This document shows positions 1-9,148 of a DNA stretch of 46,143 nucleotides, piece after piece. The stretch covers positions 1 through 46,143 of the forward strand of contig JBCDKT010000030.1 of NCBI GenBank assembly GCA_038746285.1, written 5' to 3'. The notes below the pieces were generated by a model that saw only the letters and a list, made by a program, of their open reading frames with translations, ran no database searches and was not told where the DNA came from. A program made the position numbers and the translations under genes. This stretch comes from Bacteroidota bacterium. GTDB taxonomy: Bacteria > Bacteroidota > Rhodothermia > Rhodothermales > JANQRZ01. Each line of letters begins with the position of its first letter. The first letter of the stretch is position 1.

Positions 1-141
1 GGATAGTGTCTCACCTACACGAGGTCGTCCCCGCGTAGGCGGGGACCCATGCACCCCCCTACGTGAAGCGCCGCCGCCTGATGGATGCCCGCCTGCGCGG
101 GCATGACATGAGAGTGAGGCAACAATCCTCAGAGGTGGTAT
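1..141 (+). repeat. Left copy of terminal inverted repeat
   Basis: Positions 1-141 match the reverse complement of 46003-46143 with two mismatches, near 61-62. The unit carries two strong hairpins: GTCCCCGC/GCGGGGAC (27-34 and 39-46) and ATGCCCGC/GCGGGCAT (85-92 and 97-104). It contains no plausible gene. Identity stops at position 142, so this is a defined mobile or REP-like unit rather than a large duplication. Two copies at the exact ends of the window suggest contig breaks at a dispersed repeat; a true 46-kb inverted-repeat-bounded element is possible but less likely. Confidence 0.9.
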
Positions 142-239
142 TAGTCTGGACCAGCGAGTGGTCATGGAAGAGACCTCGGGGTCTGATGGGTCCGAACGCC
201 GGGTGTGGTACCCGGCGGCCTTCTCAACCGGTACCTGTC

Positions 240-1139
240 ATGCTAGCACGTCTCTCCCACCTCGCTGCCCTCCTCGCCCTCCTCACGCTCAGCGCCTGCG
301 ACAGCGCAAGCGACGAGCCGGCGGAGCGCTTCCCCCTCGACCTTGCTACCGACGACGCCCTCGGAAGCATCCTCACCGACGAGGCGGGGCGCACGCTCTA
401 CGTCTTCGCTGGCGACGCCGACGGCCTCGGGGCCTGCGCCGGCGGCTGCCTGGACGCCTGGCCCGTCTTCTTTGCCGAGGACCTGCGCCTCGCAAGCGGC
501 CTCGACCCAGCCGACGTGGACCAGATCACGCGCGCCGATGGGCTCCGTCAGACGACCTACAAGGGCTGGCCGCTCTACTACTACGCTCCCGCCGGCGACG
601 GCCAGGTCGAGGCCCCGGGCAGCGTGCAGGGCGACGGCGTCGGCGAGGTGTGGTTCGTCGCCAAGCCGGACTACGCTGTCCTCCTCGTCCGCGGCCAGCT
701 CGTCGGCGCCGACGGCACGGCCTACACCGAGGACCTCGCTGAAGGCACCGGCCTGACGCGCTACTTCACCGACGACCGGGGCCGCACGCTCTACCGCTTC
801 GGGGCCGACCGGGACGGCGAGAACACCTTCACCGCGCCGGACTTCAGCAACGACGCCGCCTGGCCGGTCTACGCCGGCAACGGGGCTGCCCCAAGCACGG
901 CCGGCCGCAGCGACTTCGGCACGATCAGCGTCGGCGGGCGGACGCAGCTCACCTACAAGGGCTGGCCGCTCTACTTCTTCGGCGGCGACGAGGGCCGCGG
1001 CGACACGCGCGGCGTGAGCCAGCCCAACCCCGGCACCTTCCTCGTGGTGAACGAGGCGACCGCGCCCGCACCGCCTTCGAGCGGTGGCTCGGACGATGGG
1101 CCGGGCGACGACGACCCGAACGGCGGAGGCGGATACTAA
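240..1139 (+). CDS. Lipoprotein with two Yx(FWY)xxD secreted repeats
   Basis: This is a 299-residue predicted lipoprotein of the Lipoprotein_15 / COG4315 type (secreted repeat of unknown function). Residues 1-20 form a signal peptide ending in a lipobox with Cys20 (LTLSAC). Two copies of the family repeat follow. The first has GRTLYVFAGDAD, a C-x3-C-x3-WP segment and TYKGWPLYYY. The second has GRTLYRFGADRD and TYKGWPLYFF. The C-terminus is a Gly/Asp/Pro-rich low-complexity tail. The reading frame stays open upstream to 63, but that part lies in the terminal repeat, so the ATG at 240, just before the signal peptide, is chosen. The biochemical role of the family is not established; a surface or periplasmic location is inferred from the lipobox. 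A strong hairpin follows at 1186-1224. Confidence 0.85.
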   Translation: MLARLSHLAALLALLTLSACDSASDEPAERFPLDLATDDALGSILTDEAGRTLYVFAGDADGLGACAGGCLDAWPVFFAEDLRLASGLDPADVDQITRADGLRQTTYKGWPLYYYAPAGDGQVEAPGSVQGDGVGEVWFVAKPDYAVLLVRGQLVGADGTAYTEDLAEGTGLTRYFTDDRGRTLYRFGADRDGENTFTAPDFSNDAAWPVYAGNGAAPSTAGRSDFGTISVGGRTQLTYKGWPLYFFGGDEGRGDTRGVSQPNPGTFLVVNEATAPAPPSSGGSDDGPGDDDPNGGGGY

Positions 1140-1185
1140 CCGGTACCCGCTCGCAGGCTGCGGCGGAAGCTCAGTCCCAGCAACG

Positions 1186-1224
1186 CGCGGCACGCCGGAG
1201 ACTGGTCACGCTCGGCGTGCCGCG
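1186..1224 (+). terminator. Strong hairpin between the lipoprotein and sigma genes
   Basis: The 12-bp perfect stem CGCGGCACGCCG (1186-1197) / CGGCGTGCCGCG (1213-1224) has a 15-nt loop. No U-tract follows, so intrinsic termination is uncertain. The hairpin ends 14 nt before the first possible GTG start of the sigma gene and could also act in that leader. Confidence 0.45.
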
Positions 1225-1237
1225 TGCTGTGTAGTAT

Positions 1238-1834
1238 GTGCCCCCACTCACCCGATCCCCACTGGCGCGATCTGTGTCCGACGAACCCCATTTCGCAGCG
1301 CTCTGCCGGCGGCTCCGGGCCTCGGACCGCGAGGCGTTCGCCGAGGTGTTCCGTGCGCTCCGGGAGCCGCTGCTGCGCTATGTAGCTCGCTTCACCGGCG
1401 ACGCGCCCCTCGCCCACGACCTCGTCCAGGACGTCTTCGTCATGCTGTGGGAGATGCGTACCACACTCGACCCCGAGCAGACGCTCCGGGGGCTTCTCTA
1501 CCGGATGGCGCGCAACCGAGCGCTCAACCACAAGCGCGCCCGCCGGACCCGGCAGCGCAAGCACGACGAAATCCGGCACATGGCCGAGCCTACGGTCTCC
1601 CCCGCTCAACGCCTCGACGCCGACCGGCTCCGGGTCCGGCTGGGCCGCTGGCTCGGCGACCTGCCGGAGCGCCAGCGGGAGGCGCTCTCGCTGACGCGGT
1701 TCGAGGGCCTCAGCCACCGCGAAGCGGCCGAGGCGATGGGCGTCGCGCCGCGCACCGTGAACAACCACATCGTCCGCGCCCTCGGTACGCTCCAGGCGCG
1801 GCTCGACGCCTTCGAAGACGAAACCCCGGCATGA
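1238..1834 (+). CDS. ECF-family RNA polymerase sigma factor
   Basis: This encodes a sigma-70 factor of the extracytoplasmic-function type, up to 198 residues long. Region 2 is visible as DREAFAEVFRALREPLLRY... with DLVQDVFVMLWE, followed by the region 2.4-like LRGLLYRMARNRALNHKR. Region 4 is LPERQREALSLTRFEGLSHREAAEAMG with the recognition helix VAPRTVNNHIVRAL. The first start is a GTG at 1238; a second in-frame GTG at 1274 gives MSDEPHFAALCRRLRASD, which begins where most family members begin and may be the true start. The gene overlaps the anti-sigma gene through ATGA (1831-1834) and heads a sigma / FecR / TonB-receptor operon. By family knowledge it is probably activated when the receptor binds its ligand and the FecR protein is released. 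Confidence 0.9.
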   Translation: MPPLTRSPLARSVSDEPHFAALCRRLRASDREAFAEVFRALREPLLRYVARFTGDAPLAHDLVQDVFVMLWEMRTTLDPEQTLRGLLYRMARNRALNHKRARRTRQRKHDEIRHMAEPTVSPAQRLDADRLRVRLGRWLGDLPERQREALSLTRFEGLSHREAAEAMGVAPRTVNNHIVRALGTLQARLDAFEDETPA

Positions 1835-2850
1835 GCTTCTTTGTCCGACCAGACCTACCTGTTATGTCTGACCTTCCTCCCGATCTCCTCTCAGCTTACG
1901 ACGGACAGCCCGACGAGGCCGCCCGCGCCGCCCGCCTCTGGGACACGCTCGGCGACAGTCCGGCGGCCGGCGGCCTCCTCGACGGCGTTCCATCGACCGA
2001 CGAGGCCCTGGCCGACCTGGAGCGCCGCATCGCTCGCTCCGGTTCAGGTGCCGCGTCCCGGCGCGCGGCCGACCGCGACGCCGTACCCCGCCCTGGCCGG
2101 ATCGTCCGGTGGGCCTCGGTCGCCAGCGTCCTCGCCGCCTGCCTGATGGTGAGCGCGTGGTGGCTGCAGCGGCCTGTCGTCGCGGAGGCCGCACCGGGGG
2201 AGCGGGTCAGCGTAGCGCTCCCGGACGGCTCCCGCGTCGAGCTGAGCGGCGGCTCCGAGATAGCCTACCGCAGCGGGTTCCGGGCCTGGTTCTTCCGGCC
2301 GGACGCAGCGCGCCGCGTCGAACTTCGCGGCGAGGCCTTTTTTGCCGTCGAGACCGCGCCGCGCCCGTTCGTCGTGGAGACGTTCAGCGCCTCGGTGACC
2401 GTCCTCGGGACGCGCTTCGGCGTCCGCGCCTTCGCGGACGACCCGGGGCCGGCGACGCGCGTGATGCTGGAGGAGGGGAGCGTCCGGGTGGCGACGCGTG
2501 ACGGGGCTGCTCCGGTCGTGCTCCGGCCAGGCGAGGCGACGGCGGTCGCCGCCGGCGCTGCGCCGGCGGCACCGGCAGCGGTCGCGCTCAACCAAGCGCT
2601 CGCGTGGCGGAGCGGCGGCTTCGCCGTCGAGGACGAGCCGCTGGCCGTGGTCCTCCGCGAGATCGAGCGTCGCTACGGCGTGGAGGTCCAGGCCGCCGAG
2701 GGCGTACCGCTCGACCGGCCGCTGACGTTCTACGTCGGCGAGCGCAGTGTCGAGGCGCTCCTGAGCGACATCGCGCTTGCGGCGGGCCTGCGCGTGGAGC
2801 GCCTTCAGGGTGGCTACCGCTTCCTCCGGGACACGACGCAGGCGCGATGA
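1831..2850 (+). CDS. FecR-family transmembrane anti-sigma factor
   Basis: This 339-residue protein relays the surface signal to the sigma factor. It has an acidic cytosolic N-terminus and one membrane segment at about residues 91-111 (VRWASVASVLAACLMVSAWW). A periplasmic FecR domain covers about 125-225 (LPDGSRVEL, LRGEAFFAVE, FVVETFSASVTVLGTRF, LEEGSVRV). A C-terminal DUF4974-like domain covers about 265-335 (EPLAVVLREIERRYGVEV, SVEALLSDIALAAGLR). The ATG at 1831 overlaps the sigma stop; an ATG at 1864 (MSDLPPD) is an alternative. Its own stop overlaps the receptor start at 2847-2850. This is the usual FecI/FecR-type arrangement of Bacteroidota; the ligand cannot be read from the sequence. 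Confidence 0.92.
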   Translation: MSFFVRPDLPVMSDLPPDLLSAYDGQPDEAARAARLWDTLGDSPAAGGLLDGVPSTDEALADLERRIARSGSGAASRRAADRDAVPRPGRIVRWASVASVLAACLMVSAWWLQRPVVAEAAPGERVSVALPDGSRVELSGGSEIAYRSGFRAWFFRPDAARRVELRGEAFFAVETAPRPFVVETFSASVTVLGTRFGVRAFADDPGPATRVMLEEGSVRVATRDGAAPVVLRPGEATAVAAGAAPAAPAAVALNQALAWRSGGFAVEDEPLAVVLREIERRYGVEVQAAEGVPLDRPLTFYVGERSVEALLSDIALAAGLRVERLQGGYRFLRDTTQAR

Positions 2851-5540
2851 GCCCGTCTCGACGGTTGTTGCTCCTCCTCTTCGTGGTCTGCGCCGGCACG
2901 GCCGCCGCACAGCCGAGCTACGACCTGACCGTGCGCGGGGCTACGCTCCAGGACGCACTCGCCGAGGTCGTCCGCCTGACCGGCATCGAGCTGGTCTACC
3001 CCTCCGACCTCGCGCCGGAGCAGCGCGTGTTCTGCGCGCACCGCGCCGGCTCGGTCGAGACGCTCCTCCAGTGCATCCTCGACGGGACCGGCCTCGACTA
3101 TGTCCGCTCCTCGACCGGGGCCTACGTCCTCATCGAAGCCGTCGTCGCGGAGCCGCTGCCGGGGCGGCTGGCCGGGCGCGTGGTGGACGCGGAGACCGGC
3201 GAACCGCTCCCCTTCGCGCACGTCCTCCTCACCGACGCCTCGACCGCGACGGCGGCTGACACCGACGGCCTCTTCGCGTTCGCTGACCTGCGACCCGGCC
3301 GCTACCAGGTCGTGGCGACGCACGTAGCCTACCGCGCCTCGGCACCGCGCCCGGTCTGGATCGAGCCGGGGACGGCGGAGCGGCTCGAGATCGCGCTCGA
3401 CGGGCGGGGGGCCGAGGCGGAACCGGTCGTCGTGGACGGGCTGGCGCAGCGCCTGCCGTCGGCGCTGCTGGGCCTCGGCGCGGCGGAGCCGGCCGAGGCA
3501 ACCCCCTACGCCACCGCGTCGGCCGACGTGATGGCGGGGGCGCGGCGCGTCCTCGGCGTGTCGGCGACTCCCGCCCTCGCCGACCTTCACGTCCAGGGCG
3601 GCAGCCCGACCGAGCACGTCGTTCGCCTCGACGGTGTGCCGGTGCGCGACCCCGTCGTGCTCGGCCGCCACCTCGGCGCGTTCAGCCCGCTCGCGCTCGG
3701 GCGCATGACGGTCCAGAAGGCCGGCTTCGGGACGGCCGCCGGCAGCCAACTCACCGGGGCCGTCGACTTCGCGCACCGGCTCGGGAGCGACCGTTCCGGT
3801 GCCGAAGTTCTCCTCGACCCGGTCGGCGTCAACGTCCGGCTCAGCGGTCCGCTCGGCGCGCGCGGCGGCCAAGCGATGGCGGCCGTCCGGCACAGCGCGT
3901 GGAGCGCTGTCGAGGACCCCGGCGTGCGCCGCCTCCTCGACGCCTGGGGCCGCGCCGACCCCGTCTTCACCGGCCTCTGGCTGGAAAGGCCGGTCTCGGC
4001 CGATGCGCTCGCGCCCGCCCTGTACCGCCCAGACGTGTCGTTTACCGACCTCCACGCCGCCGCCCGCTTCCGGCCCTCGCCCTACGCCACGCTCCACGCC
4101 TCGGCCTACTACGCCCGCAACCAGGTGGACGCCGACCGCACCGCCACGCTCGCCTCGACCGGTGAGCCGGACCGCCTCCTCGCCTTCCGCGACGCCTACG
4201 ACTGGCTCAACGGCACGGGGCAGGTCCGCTACCGCCACCTCGTCGGCGCACGCGGCGTGGTCGGCGTGCAGGCGCGCGCGGCGCACCACGACTCTGGCTA
4301 CGCCTACCGCTTCGGGCAGGCCGAGCGCTCGGGCACACCCGGCGAGGACGCGGCCCTCCTCGGGCGCATCGGCGACGGGCGCGGCGGGGACGCGGCCCAC
4401 GCGCTGACCGAACTCGCGCTCGACGCCGACGGCACCTTCAGCCTGGAGCCGGGCACCGACCTCACTGCCGGGCTGGGCGTGGAGTACGCCCGCGCCCGCT
4501 TCCGGGCCGGGCACGACTTCATCGCGCCCCTCGCGCTCGACGCGGCGGCGTGGAGCCTCACCGGGCGCCTCGACGGGCAGGCGACGCTCGGGCTGCGGAC
4601 GGTGCTCGAAGGGGGCGTGCGGCTGACCTTTCTCCCAGCCCGGCAGACGCTCTACGCTGAGCCGCGGGCGGCTGTCCGCTACGACGGGGCCGCACCGTTC
4701 GGGGCCTACGCGCTCCGCCTCGCGGGGGGCCTCTACCGGCAGTTCGTCAGCGGCTTCGCCTTCCGCAACCCCGGCCCGGCGGCGGTCGCGCCCGAGGTGC
4801 TGTTCTGGCTGCCCACGACGAGCGAGGCCCCGCCGCGCGCCCTCCACCTCGCCGCCGACGCCCTCGTGATGCCGGGCATGCGGTGGACGCTCCGCGCCGA
4901 AGCCTTCGCCCGCTGGGAGAGCCGGCTCCTCGCCCTCGACGCGCCGGCGCTGCAAGGCCCGGGCCCGGTTCGGGACGTAGCCACCGCCGTCGCTCCCGCA
5001 AGCGGCCGAACCCTCGGCGCAGGTCTCCGGCTCGAGTACGAGGGAGACCGGGTGCGGTCGAGCGCGAGCTACAGCGCGGAGCACGCCCGGCGCACTGTGC
5101 CCGGGCGCTACGACGGTCGGCGCGTGGCGACGCCGTGGACGGTCCCCCACCGCCTCGGCCTCGACGCCGACGTGCGGCTCGGACGCGGCCTCGGCGTGCG
5201 TGGCAGCGGGCAGGCGCTCCTCGGCCGCTCGTGGGGCTACCGCGGCGCGTACTACGACTACCTCCCAGCCGCCTCGGGCCTCGTCGCCGAAGAGTTCCGG
5301 GACACGCTCGGCGCGCCGGAGCAGGACAGGCTGCCGGCGGCGCTGCGGCTCGACCTCGGCGTCTACCTCGCCCGCCGCGTCGGGCCAGCCTGGGTTCGCC
5401 TGGACCTCGGCCTCCTCGACGCCCTCGACGGCGGCGACGTGTACGACTGGAGCCGGAGCACGCTCGGCGCGGGCGGGGTGCCCGTCGAGCGCGGGGTGCC
5501 GGGCCGCCGCTGGAGCGCCCAACTCCGGGTTCAGTTCTGA
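2847..5540 (+). CDS. TonB-dependent receptor with STN signalling domain
   Basis: This encodes an 897-residue outer-membrane receptor. A signal peptide occupies residues 1-21. An STN-like domain (about 25-98; LQDALAEVVRLTGIELVYPSD) is the part expected to touch FecR. A carboxypeptidase-regulatory-like beta-sandwich (about 108-190; GRVVDAETGEPLPFAHVLL) comes next, then a plug domain with HVQGGSPTEHVVRLDGVPV. A long beta-barrel ends in SAQLRVQF, with the aromatic last residue typical of outer-membrane proteins. The start overlaps the anti-sigma stop through ATGA, so the three genes are translationally coupled. The substrate is unknown; no SusD-like partner lies next to it, which argues against a SusCD nutrient-uptake pair and for a transducing receptor. 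Confidence 0.92.
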   Translation: MSPSRRLLLLLFVVCAGTAAAQPSYDLTVRGATLQDALAEVVRLTGIELVYPSDLAPEQRVFCAHRAGSVETLLQCILDGTGLDYVRSSTGAYVLIEAVVAEPLPGRLAGRVVDAETGEPLPFAHVLLTDASTATAADTDGLFAFADLRPGRYQVVATHVAYRASAPRPVWIEPGTAERLEIALDGRGAEAEPVVVDGLAQRLPSALLGLGAAEPAEATPYATASADVMAGARRVLGVSATPALADLHVQGGSPTEHVVRLDGVPVRDPVVLGRHLGAFSPLALGRMTVQKAGFGTAAGSQLTGAVDFAHRLGSDRSGAEVLLDPVGVNVRLSGPLGARGGQAMAAVRHSAWSAVEDPGVRRLLDAWGRADPVFTGLWLERPVSADALAPALYRPDVSFTDLHAAARFRPSPYATLHASAYYARNQVDADRTATLASTGEPDRLLAFRDAYDWLNGTGQVRYRHLVGARGVVGVQARAAHHDSGYAYRFGQAERSGTPGEDAALLGRIGDGRGGDAAHALTELALDADGTFSLEPGTDLTAGLGVEYARARFRAGHDFIAPLALDAAAWSLTGRLDGQATLGLRTVLEGGVRLTFLPARQTLYAEPRAAVRYDGAAPFGAYALRLAGGLYRQFVSGFAFRNPGPAAVAPEVLFWLPTTSEAPPRALHLAADALVMPGMRWTLRAEAFARWESRLLALDAPALQGPGPVRDVATAVAPASGRTLGAGLRLEYEGDRVRSSASYSAEHARRTVPGRYDGRRVATPWTVPHRLGLDADVRLGRGLGVRGSGQALLGRSWGYRGAYYDYLPAASGLVAEEFRDTLGAPEQDRLPAALRLDLGVYLARRVGPAWVRLDLGLLDALDGGDVYDWSRSTLGAGGVPVERGVPGRRWSAQLRVQF

Positions 5541-5679
5541 GCAGGAAACGGGGAGGTCAGCGCGTCGGTCGCGCCGGCGACTGGTCATCCGCTCGCGCCT
5601 GGGGTCTGGGGAGATAGACAGGGCCCTCCCCTCTGGCCGGTCTCGCCTCCCTCTCCCTACTCACCTCAACGCTATCTCC

Positions 5680-7185
5680 ATGCGACACGCTACGCTGGTC
5701 CTCTTCGCGCTCGTCTGCGCCCTCACGCTCGGCCTCGCCGCCGGCCCGGCGCATGCTCAACTCTTCAGCGCCTACGCCGAGGGCGCGACCAACCCCAACG
5801 CCTGGCTGACCGACGTCACTGACGGCAGCTTCGCCGAGTTCGACAGCCCGTCCGCGAACGCCGTCGCCGACGACGAGGTCAACCGCCGGATCTACTACGT
5901 CATCGAAGGGGGCACCCTCTCCGACATGCGGCTCGCCTACCTCCCGGTCTCGGAGAGCGGGGACTTTCTGGACCCCGTCGGCATCGGGCTCATGTTCGAC
6001 CAGGACGGGCTGCGGCTCAACCGGACCGTCGGGCTCGCCTTCGGCAACGGCGTCCTCTACGCGGCCAACTCAGGTCCGGGCAGCGGCGGTGCCCCGCGCG
6101 GTCTCTACCGGGTCGACCCTGGGAGCGGCGACGCGACGTTCCTCTTCGACCCCACGTTCCAGAACGAACCGGTCGTCTTCCGCGGTCTCGGCTTCAACGA
6201 TGTCGACGGGTTGCTCTACGGCGTCAGCGCGCTCGGCGACGGGTCCTCGCTGTTCGCCGTCGACCTCGGCACGGGGAGCGTCACCGAAGTCGTCGACCTC
6301 GCCGAGGCGCCGGGCTCGTTCGAGGGCTTCGACGGGGTCGGCATCGGCGGCAACCGGGCCTACCTCACCTTCGGCCCGAGCGCGGTGAATATCCAGGTCT
6401 ACAACCTCGGGACGGGGCTGTTCGAGAACCCGCTGCCGAACCCGCCGCGCGGCGAGAACGGGTCGGGCGGCGCGACCTACGCGTCGTTCCTCGGGCTGAC
6501 CGGACTCACCTTTGAGGCCTCGGCTACAAGCCCGCTCACGGTCGCCCCCGGCGGCTCGGTCTCGTTCGACTTCACCGTCACGAACGCCACCGGCAGCAGC
6601 CTCTTCGGCGACTTCTTTTTCACGGCCCAGACGGCTAGCGGCACCACGGCGACCGAGGGCCGGATCGTCGCCGCCCGCACGCTGCCGGACGGGGCAACGG
6701 CGCAGGGGAGCTACACCCAGCGCGTCCCCGGCAACGCACCGCCGGGCACCTACACCTACCGGCTGCGGATCGGGACCTTCCCCACGACGACGGTTGCCGA
6801 GGAGGTCTTCACCGTGACTGTGACGGGGGCAGCCCGTGCGGGCGACGATGCGGCGTGGCTGGTCGAGGACGCGGCGCTGCACCTGCAGCAGACGGAAGCA
6901 GCGCCCACCGCTCGTTCGAGCGCCGTGGCAGTCCAGCTTAGGGCCTATCCCAACCCGTTCACCGGGCGCACCACGGTCGGCTTCACCGTGCCCGAGGCCG
7001 GGCCCGCCCGCGTCGCGGTCTTCGACGTGCTCGGCCGCGAGGTTGCTATGCTCGCTGACGGGCCGCTGGCAGCCGGTCAGCACGAGGTCGTGCTCGACGG
7101 GGCGGCGCTGCCGAGCGGGGTGTACGTCGTGCGCCTCACGACGGAGAGCCAGACGCTGACCCGGCGCGTGACGCTGATCCGCTAG
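5680..7185 (+). CDS. Secreted propeller-like protein with T9SS sorting domain
   Basis: This 501-residue protein has a signal peptide ending near AGPAHAQ (about residue 26). The N-terminal part, about 27-270, reads like a repetitive beta-propeller (NRRIYYVIEGG, FGNGVLYAAN, RGLGFNDVDGLLYGV). No enzyme motif is seen. An Ig-like module follows at about 285-390 (VAPGGSVSFDFTVTNATGSS through GTYTYRLRIGTFP), and a shared equivalent occurs in the next gene. The last 80 residues form a type A T9SS C-terminal domain: AYPNPFTGRTTVGF, VAVFDVLGREVA, LPSGVYVVRL. This predicts Sec export followed by T9SS transport to the cell surface or medium. It lies 139 bp downstream of the TonB receptor and might be co-regulated with it. 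Confidence 0.88.
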   Translation: MRHATLVLFALVCALTLGLAAGPAHAQLFSAYAEGATNPNAWLTDVTDGSFAEFDSPSANAVADDEVNRRIYYVIEGGTLSDMRLAYLPVSESGDFLDPVGIGLMFDQDGLRLNRTVGLAFGNGVLYAANSGPGSGGAPRGLYRVDPGSGDATFLFDPTFQNEPVVFRGLGFNDVDGLLYGVSALGDGSSLFAVDLGTGSVTEVVDLAEAPGSFEGFDGVGIGGNRAYLTFGPSAVNIQVYNLGTGLFENPLPNPPRGENGSGGATYASFLGLTGLTFEASATSPLTVAPGGSVSFDFTVTNATGSSLFGDFFFTAQTASGTTATEGRIVAARTLPDGATAQGSYTQRVPGNAPPGTYTYRLRIGTFPTTTVAEEVFTVTVTGAARAGDDAAWLVEDAALHLQQTEAAPTARSSAVAVQLRAYPNPFTGRTTVGFTVPEAGPARVAVFDVLGREVAMLADGPLAAGQHEVVLDGAALPSGVYVVRLTTESQTLTRRVTLIR

Positions 7186-7244
7186 ACGCCCCGCGCCCTT
7201 CACACGCTCAACTCTCCTCCCCTGCACCCAATCTTCGGCTCACC

Positions 7245-9122
7245 ATGCACCGCTCCACCTCCCCCTTCGTCCCTGCGCGCCGCTTCGCGCGCGTCTCCGC
7301 TCTGGTCCTCGCCTTCTTCGGGGGCGGCCTCCAGGCCCAGTCCATCTCCTTCGGCGATGCCGTCCCGTTCGGACAGACTGCGCCGGCCGCCTCGGATCTC
7401 CTCGCCGCCGACTTCGACCAAGACGGTGACCCCGACGTGGTCGCGGCGAGCTTCGACCCCGACGTGGACGAGACGGACCAGCGCGCCGCACTCTACGAAA
7501 ACCGCGACCGCGGCACGTTTAGTTTCGAGGGCGTACTGCCCGCTACGGCTATTCCCAACGACCTCGAAGCGGGCGACTTCGACGGCGACGGCGACCTCGA
7601 CCTGGCCGTCGTCAACGCTGAGAACGACGCGCTGACGATCTACGTCAACGACGGCAGCTTCGGCTTTGCTCTTACCCAGACGGTGCCGGCCGGGGCCAGC
7701 TTCGTCGGGGTGGTCAAGGCCGGCGACTTCGACGGCGACGGCGACCTCGATCTTGTCACCGACCGGATGGCGATCCACCTCAACGACGGCACGGGCCGCT
7801 TCGGGGCGGCGCAGCCCTTCGGGACCGTCGCGCCGAGCGCGCTCCTCGCCGGCGACCTCGACGGCGACGGCGACCTCGACATGCTCAGCCTCGACGTGTT
7901 CACGAGCACCATCACGCGCTTCGAGAACGACGGTCTCGGGCGCTTCACCGAGTCGCTCTTCTCCGACGCCGTGCGCGGCGTAGGCGACGGTGACCTCGCC
8001 GACCTCGACCGCGATGGCGACCTCGACATCGTCGTGAGCAGCCAGACCGTGGAGGACGTCGTGGGCACGTTCGAGAACCTCGGCGGCGGAGCCTTCGGTC
8101 CGTTCGAGGTGGTCTTCGACGCCGCAGCCGTCCAAGCCCCGGACGACCTGCGCGCCGTGGACCTCGACGGCGACGGCGACCCGGACCTCGTCGGCACGAG
8201 CCGGATCGACGGCGACATCGGGCCGTTCTTCGCCGAGAACACCGGCGGCGCTTTCGGTCCGGTTGAGGGCTTCGGTCTGCGTCTCGGCGGCGGCGTCCTC
8301 GAGGTGGCCGACCTGGACAGCGACGGAGCCCTAGATGTGGCCGTAGCGGCTGGGGGTACGCTGACCTGGTACCGCAACCGCACCGGCGACGCCGTCAGCC
8401 TCCTCGCCGGTCCGGGCGAGACCATCGTCGTGGCCCCGGGCGGCTCGTTCGAGGTCGGCTTCGAGATCCGAAACAACACCGGCAGCGCCCTCGCCGGCGA
8501 CCTCTTCTTCAGCGCCGCGACCTTCCCCGGCGGCGTCGTGCTCGGCCAGGGGCTCGTCACCTCCGGCACCGTCTCGGGCGGGCAGACCGCCACCGGCAGC
8601 TACACCCAGAGCGTCCCGACGTCGACGCCGACCGGAGGCTACACCTACACGGTGGCGGTCGGGACTTTTCCCGGTCAGGCTGTCGATGCCGTAGACCTGC
8701 GCGTCATCGTCTCCGACCGAGGTCGGGAGAGCGCCGGGATCGAAGGGACGATGTCGGCGGCGTGGATCGCCACGGGTGCCTCGCCGTGGGTGGTGGTGGA
8801 GGACGCCCCGGAAGCAGCGGCTGGGCCGGAAGCGGCGGCTGGGCCGGACGCGCAGGTTGAGGCGACGGCGTCGATTTCGGCCTACCCCAACCCGTTCGCC
8901 CGCGCTACGGAGATTGGGTTCGCGCTCGACGAGGTAGCCGAGGTCGTGCTCGCCATCTTCGACGTGCGCGGCCGCGAGGTCGCCCGCCTCGCCGACGGGC
9001 CGTTTGAGGCCGGCGACCACCGCGTGCGGTTCGAGGCGGCGGGCCTCCCGAGCGGGGTCTACCTCTACCGCCTGAAGGCCGGCTCCCGCGTCGAGACAGG
9101 GCGGCTCACGCTCGTCCGCTAG
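7245..9122 (+). CDS. FG-GAP/VCBS-repeat secreted protein with T9SS sorting domain
   Basis: This encodes a 625-residue secreted protein. After a signal peptide (about residues 1-28) come at least seven calcium-binding FG-GAP/VCBS-type motifs (DFDQDGDPD, DFDGDGDLD twice, DLDGDGDLD, DLDRDGDLD, DLDGDGDPD, DLDSDGALD), which predict an integrin-like beta-propeller. An Ig-like module follows (APGGSFEVGFEIRNNTGS, then GGYTYTVAVGTFP), homologous to the one in the preceding gene. A short EAAAGP duplication lies at 8811-8846 as a linker. The C-terminus is a type A T9SS sorting domain (SAYPNPFARATEIGF, LAIFDVRGREVARL, LPSGVYLYRL). Such proteins are usually surface or extracellular adhesion or matrix proteins; no catalytic domain is recognisable. 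Confidence 0.9.
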   Translation: MHRSTSPFVPARRFARVSALVLAFFGGGLQAQSISFGDAVPFGQTAPAASDLLAADFDQDGDPDVVAASFDPDVDETDQRAALYENRDRGTFSFEGVLPATAIPNDLEAGDFDGDGDLDLAVVNAENDALTIYVNDGSFGFALTQTVPAGASFVGVVKAGDFDGDGDLDLVTDRMAIHLNDGTGRFGAAQPFGTVAPSALLAGDLDGDGDLDMLSLDVFTSTITRFENDGLGRFTESLFSDAVRGVGDGDLADLDRDGDLDIVVSSQTVEDVVGTFENLGGGAFGPFEVVFDAAAVQAPDDLRAVDLDGDGDPDLVGTSRIDGDIGPFFAENTGGAFGPVEGFGLRLGGGVLEVADLDSDGALDVAVAAGGTLTWYRNRTGDAVSLLAGPGETIVVAPGGSFEVGFEIRNNTGSALAGDLFFSAATFPGGVVLGQGLVTSGTVSGGQTATGSYTQSVPTSTPTGGYTYTVAVGTFPGQAVDAVDLRVIVSDRGRESAGIEGTMSAAWIATGASPWVVVEDAPEAAAGPEAAAGPDAQVEATASISAYPNPFARATEIGFALDEVAEVVLAIFDVRGREVARLADGPFEAGDHRVRFEAAGLPSGVYLYRLKAGSRVETGRLTLVR

Positions 9123-9148
9123 CGGCGTCTTCGGTCGAAGCCCGCGCA

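Noticed and set aside
27-46. CRISPR-like hairpin GTCCCCGC...GCGGGGAC
   Set aside because: It resembles a type I-E repeat core, but there is no array of repeats and spacers and no cas gene.
63-239. Open frame extending the first lipoprotein upstream (MKRRRLMDARLRGHD...)
   Set aside because: It lies in the terminal repeat; the same false N-terminus appears at the other end of the window on the minus strand. The signal peptide starts at 240.
2814-5588. 924-codon open frame opposite the TonB-dependent receptor
   Set aside because: This is an antisense shadow with Arg/Glu/Ala-rich low complexity and no domain; the plus-strand receptor is unambiguous.
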